Shown: positions 7,959 through 12,945 of the stretch, piece by piece | Position numbering within the stretch: the stretch's first letter is position 1 | Layout: each line of letters begins with the position of its first letter | Origin: Candidatus Dormiibacterota bacterium | GTDB taxonomy: Bacteria; Chloroflexota; Dormibacteria; Dormibacterales; Dormibacteraceae | DNA: 12,945 nt | Assembly (NCBI GenBank): GCA_955652585.1 | Contig: CATPBF010000182.1 | Coordinates: 1-12,945 of the forward strand | Reading direction: 5' to 3' | The notes under the pieces: generated by a model | The model's database searches: none | Seen by the model: the letters and a program-made list of their open reading frames with translations, nothing else | What the model was told of the DNA's origin: nothing | Position numbers and translations under genes: made by a program

Positions 7959-9626
7959 CTAGGGCTTGAGGATCGCTCCCTCTGAGGCCGACCCGACCAG
8001 CAGCGCATACCGCGCCAGGACGCCCTTGCGGTAGTTCGGCTCGGGAGCCGACCAAGCCTTCAGCCGCGCAGACACATCGACCCCTTCGAGGTTGAGGCGC
8101 CGGCTCTCGACATCGATGTCGATGATGTCGCCGTCTTGAACCGCCGCCAGCGGACCACCCACTGCCGCTTCGGGCGCGACGTGGCCGATCATGAAGCCCT
8201 GGGTGGCGCCCGAGAAACGGCCGTCGGTGACCATCGCCACCGAATCCCCCAGGCCCTCGCCGACGATCGCGGCCGTGACCTGCAGCATCTCACGCATCCC
8301 CGGGCCGCCACGCGGACCTTCGTAGCGGATGACGACCGTGTCGCCGGGCTTGATCTTGCCGCCGACCACCGCCGCGAACGCGTCCTCCTCCCGATTGAAC
8401 ACGCGCGCAGGTCCGCGGTGCTTGGTCGGCGTGTGTTGGGTCACCTTGACCACCGAACCATCGGGCGCGAGCGAGCCGCGCAAGACCACGAGGCCGCCCT
8501 CGTTACGCAGCGGACGCGCCAGCGGCGCCACCACTTCCTGCCCCGCGGTCTCCTTGACCGACTCGCACTCTTCGCCCAAGGTGCGGCCGGTGACCGTGAG
8601 CGCATCGCCGTCGACGAATCCGCCTTCGATCAATCGCTTCGTCAGGACGCCGATGCCTCCGGCCCGATGCAGCTCGACGGCGGCGAAGCGGCCGCCTGGC
8701 TTGAGGTCGCACAGCAACGGCGTGCGCCGGCTGATGCGGTCGATGTCGTCGATGTGCAGCTCAACGCCTACCTCTCTGGCCATGGCAAGGAGGTGCAGCA
8801 CCGCGTTGGTGGAACCGCCGCTCGCAGCCACACCCGCGATGGCGTTGTCGAACGCGCGCCGCGTGAGGATGCGCGAGGGTCGAAGGTCCTGGTCCAGCAC
8901 CGACAGCATCAGGCGGCCGGCCGCCTCCGCCGCGCGAGGCTTGTCTGGATCCATCGCGGGGATCGAGTTGAAGCCGAAGGGTGAGAGTCCGATGATCTCC
9001 ATCAACATCGACATCGTGTTCGCGGTGTACTGGCCGCCGCACGCGCCAGGCCCCGGACACGCGACCATCTCGAGCTCCGCGAGGTCGGCATCGCTCATCT
9101 TGCCTGCGGCTACAGCGCCGATCGCTTCGTAGACCTCGCCCACGTTTACATCGCGGCCTCGGAATCGCCCCGGCATGATCGAGCCGCCATATAGCAGGAT
9201 GCCCGGGCGGTCGAGCCGGATGAGCCCGATCGCGGAAGCCGGGATGGTCTTGTCGCACGCGCAGATGGCGCACATCGCGTCGAACTGGTGACCACGACCG
9301 ACGAGCTCGATCGAATCGGCGATGACCTCGCGGCTCACCAACGAGGTCTTCATGCCCTCGCTCCCCATCGTGATGCCGTCCGAGATCGCGATGGTGTTGA
9401 ACTCCATCGGATTGGCTCCGGCGGCTCTGATGCCGGCCTTGACCGGAACGGCGAGCTCGCGCAAACCGAAGTTGCAGGGCATGGTCTCGAGCCAGCAGTT
9501 GGAGACGCCGACGAACGGTTTCTTCAGATCCTCGGCGGTCAGGCCGATCGCGTAAAGGAAGGACCGCGCCCCGGCACGGTCGCGGCCCTCGTACAGGGCG
9601 CGGCTGGGAAGCTCGCGTGAGGGCAC
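7959..9626 (-). CDS. ilvD: dihydroxy-acid dehydratase
   Basis: Dehydrates dihydroxyisovalerate and dihydroxymethylvalerate to the 2-keto acids, the third common BCAA step. Gives 555 residues, within the usual 550-620. Three cluster-ligand cysteines are at the expected places: Cys51 (TMPCNFG), Cys124 (ACDKTIP) and Cys196 (GACGGQYTANTM). Also present: ISDGITMGSEGMK, GGSTNAVLHLLA and the C-terminal TDGRFSGATQGFMIGH. Whether the cluster is [2Fe-2S] or [4Fe-4S] cannot be settled by eye. The start is GTG (9626-9624): the protein then begins with the family's short lead into the first domain, and no ATG lies upstream before the preceding gene. There is no Shine-Dalgarno; a TAAGAT box seven bases upstream suggests leaderless translation. 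It lies apart from ilvBNC, about 3.4 kb away, on the same strand. Confidence 0.96.
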   Translation of the reverse strand: MPSRELPSRALYEGRDRAGARSFLYAIGLTAEDLKKPFVGVSNCWLETMPCNFGLRELAVPVKAGIRAAGANPMEFNTIAISDGITMGSEGMKTSLVSREVIADSIELVGRGHQFDAMCAICACDKTIPASAIGLIRLDRPGILLYGGSIMPGRFRGRDVNVGEVYEAIGAVAAGKMSDADLAELEMVACPGPGACGGQYTANTMSMLMEIIGLSPFGFNSIPAMDPDKPRAAEAAGRLMLSVLDQDLRPSRILTRRAFDNAIAGVAASGGSTNAVLHLLAMAREVGVELHIDDIDRISRRTPLLCDLKPGGRFAAVELHRAGGIGVLTKRLIEGGFVDGDALTVTGRTLGEECESVKETAGQEVVAPLARPLRNEGGLVVLRGSLAPDGSVVKVTQHTPTKHRGPARVFNREEDAFAAVVGGKIKPGDTVVIRYEGPRGGPGMREMLQVTAAIVGEGLGDSVAMVTDGRFSGATQGFMIGHVAPEAAVGGPLAAVQDGDIIDIDVESRRLNLEGVDVSARLKAWSAPEPNYRKGVLARYALLVGSASEGAILKP

Positions 9627-9633
9627 GACGGGA

Positions 9634-9639
9634 ATCTTA
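9634..9639 (-). promoter_or_regulatory. candidate -10 box for ilvD
   Basis: TAAGAT (four of six consensus positions) ends seven bases before the GTG, so transcription would begin at or next to the start codon. It lies in the 41-base gap after the preceding gene, so ilvD may have its own leaderless promoter. Confidence 0.3.
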
Positions 9640-9667
9640 TCGCGCGGGGGAACGGGCTCTGGCGGAG

Positions 9668-10930
9668 CTAGGCGCAGGCTCCGGCAAGCTGCCCGCCGAC
9701 GCTGGCGGCCAGGAACAAGCCCTGCCCGGGCACGAACAGATAAAGCGCCTGGTAGTTCATCAGCCAGATCCCGTGGCTGTCGGCGACCATTCCGCTGTAG
9801 TTGTTGTTGAAACCGATGACCTCGGCGGTGCCTAGACCTGTGACCAGCCACAGCTCGGAGGATGTGGAGTTGGGGGCAAAGCCCTGCACCACGAAGATCG
9901 GATGGCCGAAGGCGTCGAATCCAAACGGATAGCTCGTGGCAGCGGTGACCTGGAACCAGTGTTGCGTCGTGCGGGTCCTCAAGTCGAAGCGATCGATCAG
10001 CGTGGCGACGCCGTTCGGCAGCGACGAGGTCGCGGTTCCGTAGGCTGCGCCCCCGCCGACCAGATTCCAGTATCCGGCGTTGGTCAGCTGCGTCGGCGAG
10101 CCTGCGAAAGGTATCAGCCACAGCCCCGCTACGAGCCCGGATGGGCCGGACTCATCCGCGTAGACACCCTCGGCTTCAACATTGAGCACCGCCCAGCGGC
10201 GGCCTTCGCCGATTTCGGTCTGGGTGTTTCCGGCGACGTCGACCACGTAGATGCCTTCGGTGAGGCCGGGGTATGCATAGCGCGTCCCGTCCGGCGTGAT
10301 CCAGGTCCGAGGCACCGGCACCCACCGCGTAGCAGCGCGATCGTAGGAGAGCCCGTAGAAGCCCTGAGGGCCGTACGGGCCTTGTGGCGGAGGGGTGGTG
10401 GCAGGGGATGGTGACGGCACTGTCACGCCGCTGCGAGGATCGCCGACGAACGAACGGTCAGGGAAAACCAGGAACCCTCCGCTGCCGGGCCCGCCGTTGA
10501 AAATCGGGAGCCGGCAGCTGAACGCGACGGCGTCCGGCGTCGACCCGGACGGCCCCGGATATGTGGGCGGATATGCGCCTGACGTGCCCGTGTCGAACTG
10601 ATAAGGCGGCAGAGACGGATCGTGGGGCACGCCCGGGTTGGGGCTTGGGTACGTCGGGCTCGGGTACACCGGGCTCGGGAAATTCGAAGGCGATGGGAAC
10701 ACCGGCGGCGATTGAGATGGGATCGGCGAGAAAGGAGGGCTCGTGATCACCGCGAGCGGCGGCGCTTTTTGACACTTGGCTCCCGCGATGCGAAAGCCCG
10801 CGTTCTGGGCCAGCCGGCAGCCGGTGGGCGTCGCGACCATGAGGACCGCCCCGATCGTGGCGAGGGTGACCAGGGTCAGCAGAGTCGCGGCCGGCCATGG
10901 TGACCTCATCAAGCGCGTCAGCCTGCTCAT
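9668..10930 (-). CDS. membrane-anchored extracellular protein of unknown function, paralogue B
   Basis: The 420 residues start with a short basic stretch and one membrane segment (about 12-33), then Cys38 and Cys53, a Pro/Ser-rich linker with repeated YPSP units, and a conserved domain of about 300 residues to the C-terminus. Landmarks: CRLPIFNGGPGSGGF, VFPDRSFVGDPRSGVTVPSP, DRAATRWVPVP and GGQLAGACA at the end. The alternating strands and repeated WL(V/I)P- and YAYPG-type phrases suggest a beta-propeller-like domain, by inference. It is clearly homologous along its length to the gene upstream, with the same four cysteines. No canonical lipobox precedes Cys38. ATG at 10930 (GGCGGA upstream) is preferred; ATG at 10954 would add eight residues. 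I do not recognise a named family. Confidence 0.85.
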   Translation of the reverse strand: MSRLTRLMRSPWPAATLLTLVTLATIGAVLMVATPTGCRLAQNAGFRIAGAKCQKAPPLAVITSPPFSPIPSQSPPVFPSPSNFPSPVYPSPTYPSPNPGVPHDPSLPPYQFDTGTSGAYPPTYPGPSGSTPDAVAFSCRLPIFNGGPGSGGFLVFPDRSFVGDPRSGVTVPSPSPATTPPPQGPYGPQGFYGLSYDRAATRWVPVPRTWITPDGTRYAYPGLTEGIYVVDVAGNTQTEIGEGRRWAVLNVEAEGVYADESGPSGLVAGLWLIPFAGSPTQLTNAGYWNLVGGGAAYGTATSSLPNGVATLIDRFDLRTRTTQHWFQVTAATSYPFGFDAFGHPIFVVQGFAPNSTSSELWLVTGLGTAEVIGFNNNYSGMVADSHGIWLMNYQALYLFVPGQGLFLAASVGGQLAGACA

Positions 10931-10984
10931 CGACGATCCGCCGTACGACTCCATACGGGTGAAATGACTTCGCGGGACGAACGG

Positions 10985-11017
10985 TTACGGCCCAACGCCC
11001 GCAATCTCCGCCAGGAT
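10985..11017 (-). pseudogene. decayed copy of the 3' end of the ligase-like gene, between the paralogues
   Basis: Read on the minus strand, this encodes ILAEIAGVGP and TAA. The ligase-like gene ends LLAEMEIGGS and TAA (12402-12370). The first bases TCCTGGCGGAGAT are identical in both, and the number of codons to the stop is the same. From the stop to the start codon at 10930, or at 12315 for the other copy, is exactly 55 bases in both, with no gap and a shared TCATTTCA. This is a fossil of the duplication that made the two paralogues. Confidence 0.65.
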
Positions 11018-11028
11018 CTCTCCTGGAG

Positions 11029-12315
11029 CTAGGCACATCCTCCAGCCAGCTGCCCACCAACTGCTGCGGCAGTGAACAGGCCTTGGCCTGGCACCAACAG
11101 ATACGTGGCCTGATAGCTCATCAGCCAGAGCCCGTTGCTGTCGGCGACCGGCGGCCCGGTAAAGCCGTTGTTGGCGGTGAGAACCTGGGTCGCTCCCACG
11201 TCGGTGACCAGCCAGAGCTGGGCGTAACCGCTGACGCCCTGCACATTGAAGATCGGGTGGCCGGCCGCATCAAATCCGTCTGGGTACGTGGTCGCGTTGT
11301 TGACCTGAAACCAATTCACTTTGACGTGAGTCTTCAAGTCGAGTCGTTCGATGAGGTTCGGGACCCCGTTAGGGACCGAGGAATTTTCGGTTCCGTAAGC
11401 GGCGCCGTAGCCGACTTCAGTCCAGTAGCCCGCGTCCGTAATCTGTGAGGGCGCGCCGGAGTAGGGCAGCAGCCAAAGCCCAGCCAGAGATCCGGCCGTG
11501 ACGAACTCGTCCACGTAGACTCCCTCGGCTTCCAGGTCCAGCACATGCCAGCGGCGGCCGGCGCCGAGCTCGGTCTGGGTGTTGGTGGCTACGTCGACGA
11601 CAAAGATGCCGTCCGCGATGCCGGGGTACGCGTAGCGCTTTCCGTCCGGAGAGATCCACTGCTGTGGCACCGGCACCCAGCGAGCGGCGGCGCGATCATA
11701 GGCGAGCCCGTAGAAGCCCTGCTGGCCGCCCGGCCCCACGGCCACTGGACTGGGGCCGCCGGGGGATGGCGACGGCACCGTGACGCCGCTGCGTGGATCG
11801 CCGATGAAGGTGCGGTCTGGGAAGACCAGGAACCCGCCGCTACCAGGTCCACCCGAATAGATCGGGAGCCGGCAGCTGAGTCCTACGTTGTCGGGCTGGC
11901 CCAAGCCAGAGGGCGCTGGATATGTGGGAGGGGGGTAGGCGCCCGAGGTGCCGGCGTCGAACTCATACGGCGGCAGGGCAGGATTGTGGGGCACGTTGCT
12001 CGCGCTGGGGCTGGGGCTGGGGCTTCCGACCGCGGTGGGGCTCGGGCTCGGGCTGGGACTAGGCTCTCCCGGAAGCGACGGCGACGGCCGGCCCGTCTGG
12101 ATGGGTGAGGGAGTCGGGATCTGGCTCGGGATCCCCGCGACCCGCGATGGGTTCTGGCACTTGGCTGCATTCAGGTGAAGGCCAGCGTTCTGGGCCATAC
12201 GACAGCCGGTGGACGTTGTCACCGCCAGGACCGCTCCGATCGCGACCACGGTGACCAGAGTCAGCACGACCGCAGCCGGCCAAGGCGACCTCAACCAACG
12301 CATCAGCCTGTTCAT
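11029..12315 (-). CDS. membrane-anchored extracellular protein of unknown function, paralogue A
   Basis: The 428 residues have the same plan as the neighbouring paralogue: basic N-terminus with RSPWPAA, one membrane segment (about 12-33), TGCRMAQNAG with Cys38 and Cys53, a low-complexity Pro/Ser linker, and a conserved extracellular domain ending GGQLAGGCA. Four cysteines in all match those of the paralogue, so two disulfides are plausible. Shared phrases include CRLPIYSGGPGSGGF, GDPRSGVTVPSPSP, WISPDGKRYAYPG and WLMSYQA. The fold may be a propeller (inference). ATG at 12315 is chosen because AGAGGA lies six bases upstream; ATG at 12339 has no ribosome site. It follows the ligase-like gene by 54 bases on the same strand, so a link to cell-surface polysaccharide is possible but unproven. 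Confidence 0.85.
   Translation of the reverse strand: MNRLMRWLRSPWPAAVVLTLVTVVAIGAVLAVTTSTGCRMAQNAGLHLNAAKCQNPSRVAGIPSQIPTPSPIQTGRPSPSLPGEPSPSPSPSPTAVGSPSPSPSASNVPHNPALPPYEFDAGTSGAYPPPTYPAPSGLGQPDNVGLSCRLPIYSGGPGSGGFLVFPDRTFIGDPRSGVTVPSPSPGGPSPVAVGPGGQQGFYGLAYDRAAARWVPVPQQWISPDGKRYAYPGIADGIFVVDVATNTQTELGAGRRWHVLDLEAEGVYVDEFVTAGSLAGLWLLPYSGAPSQITDAGYWTEVGYGAAYGTENSSVPNGVPNLIERLDLKTHVKVNWFQVNNATTYPDGFDAAGHPIFNVQGVSGYAQLWLVTDVGATQVLTANNGFTGPPVADSNGLWLMSYQATYLLVPGQGLFTAAAVGGQLAGGCA
12000..12062 (-). repeat. GC-rich low-complexity coding repeat (Pro-Ser linker)
   Basis: Repeated six-base units close to GCTGGG or GCTCGG on the plus strand encode alternating Pro-Ser on the minus strand, giving PSPSPSPSP tracts. 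Units are multiples of three, so length change by slippage would stay in frame. The linker differs in length and wording between the two paralogues. Confidence 0.7.
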
Positions 12316-12369
12316 AGGCGATCCTCTGTACAGCCCCATGGCGATGAAATGAAACCACTCAACAAATAG

Positions 12370-12945
12370 TTACGAGCCACCAATCTCCATCTCCGCCAGG
12401 AGTGCCTGGTTGGCCGGATCGAAGCGATCGAGATAAACCGCTTGCCTGGCGGCGGCAAGCGCTTCAGCCCGCAACCCGAGATTCCTATCCGCGATCGCCA
12501 GGTCTCGGTAGACCCTCGGATTGAACGTCCCAAGCCAGCTCGCGTCCATGTAGGCGTCCCTGGCAGTCGCCCAGTCCTGGCTCTCGAAGGCGATGTTGCC
12601 GGCCTCGACTGCATACACGCTTTCCTGCGGATTCAGGCCTCGCGCGCTCGCCGCCGGCGGAGCGGCATCCGCGAGGTGGAGCGATTGCTGAGCGCTCACA
12701 GCCTCCATGAGGCGGGCATCGGCGAGGTAGGGCAGCACCACGGTCGGGATGGCGAGCGCGAGGGCGGGGACTGCCAACGCCGGCAGCAGCGCCGCCATCA
12801 CGATGCCTGACGCGGTGACCGGCCCGCGGGCAGACTCCGCCACCAATCGAAGTTCCCGGGTGGTCTCCCAGGCCACGATCGACGCAGCCGCGAAGATCCA
12901 GAATGGGAACGCCGAGCTCAGGGCCGTGAAGTTCAGCATCAAAAC
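12370..12945 (-). CDS. O-antigen ligase/polymerase-like membrane protein with TPRs, C-terminal part
   Basis: The frame is open to the right edge; 191 residues are in the window and the start is outside. Two hydrophobic stretches are visible: one in the first 25 residues (FPFWIFAAASIVAW, like the last core helix of Wzy_C / WaaL-type proteins) and one at about 45-75, rich in Ala, Leu and Pro. From about residue 109 onward the sequence forms TPR-like helices, with A-x-x-A-Y-x-x-A-S-W spacing and AAARQAVYLDRFDPANQALLAEM near the end. Many O-antigen ligase family proteins end with TPRs in this way. The assignment rests on architecture and is moderate. The stop TAA lies 54 bases before the start of paralogue A. 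Confidence 0.6.
   Translation of the reverse strand, partial: VLMLNFTALSSAFPFWIFAAASIVAWETTRELRLVAESARGPVTASGIVMAALLPALAVPALALAIPTVVLPYLADARLMEAVSAQQSLHLADAAPPAASARGLNPQESVYAVEAGNIAFESQDWATARDAYMDASWLGTFNPRVYRDLAIADRNLGLRAEALAAARQAVYLDRFDPANQALLAEMEIGGS

Larger units (their letters stand above)
10928..12402 (-). repeat. tandem duplication carrying gene end, spacer and paralogue
   Basis: Block 12402-12313 (end of the ligase-like gene, spacer, start of paralogue A) aligns without gaps to 11017-10928 (relic, spacer, start of paralogue B). Homology continues through both genes to the shared TAGCTCC at their stops. The duplication junction lies near 11018-11028, just after the stop of paralogue A. 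Confidence 0.65.

Noticed and set aside
9627..10121. Extension of the ilvD frame about 165 codons upstream.
   Set aside because: It overlaps the paralogue B coding region in another frame and has no resemblance to IlvD.
11011..11026. Hairpin CCAGGA-TCTC-TCCTGG just after the paralogue A stop, as a terminator.
   Set aside because: There is no T-run, and half of the stem belongs to the duplicated gene-end relic, so it is more likely a by-product of the junction.

Overview
The window is high-GC bacterial chromosome, almost fully coding, dominated by branched-chain amino acid (BCAA) biosynthesis. Weak or absent Shine-Dalgarno sequences at several starts, TANNNT boxes just upstream of start codons, and secreted Pro/Ser-rich proteins suggest a GC-rich soil or environmental lineage of the Terrabacteria type (Chloroflexota, 'Dormibacterota' or actinobacterial relatives). 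This placement is a guess from style, not from a marker gene.

Layout. From 4526 leftward on the minus strand runs a leader-controlled operon: a 27-codon Leu/Val/Ile-rich leader peptide (ilvL-like), a terminator/antiterminator pair, then ilvB, ilvN, ilvC and leuA. Each of the three junctions between these genes is a 4-base ATGA overlap, and leuA runs off the left edge. Divergently, leuC and leuD run right on the plus strand from 4652. The 286-base gap between ilvB and leuC holds the attenuator, the leader peptide, a perfect 9+9 bp inverted repeat and candidate promoters for both directions. leuD ends tail-to-tail against a minus-strand gene for a secreted protein with four Cys-paired repeats. 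Upstream of that, still on the minus strand, is ilvD, then two tandem paralogues of unknown function (membrane-anchored, Pro/Ser-rich linker, conserved extracellular domain), then the C-terminal end of an O-antigen-ligase-like membrane protein with TPRs, cut by the right edge.

How the genes work together. IlvB/IlvN, IlvC and IlvD convert pyruvate to 2-ketoisovalerate (and 2-ketobutyrate to the isoleucine precursor). LeuA and LeuC/LeuD take 2-ketoisovalerate toward leucine. leuB and a transaminase (ilvE) are not in the window; leuB could lie beyond the left edge.

Most interesting observations: a complete transcription-attenuation leader for ilvBNC-leuA; substitutions in the valine pocket of IlvN; unusual residues in IlvB (GEG for GDG, Phe for the usual active-site Trp); an inverted repeat in the divergent control region; and a decayed copy of the 3' end of the ligase-like gene lying between the two paralogues, which records how the tandem duplication arose.
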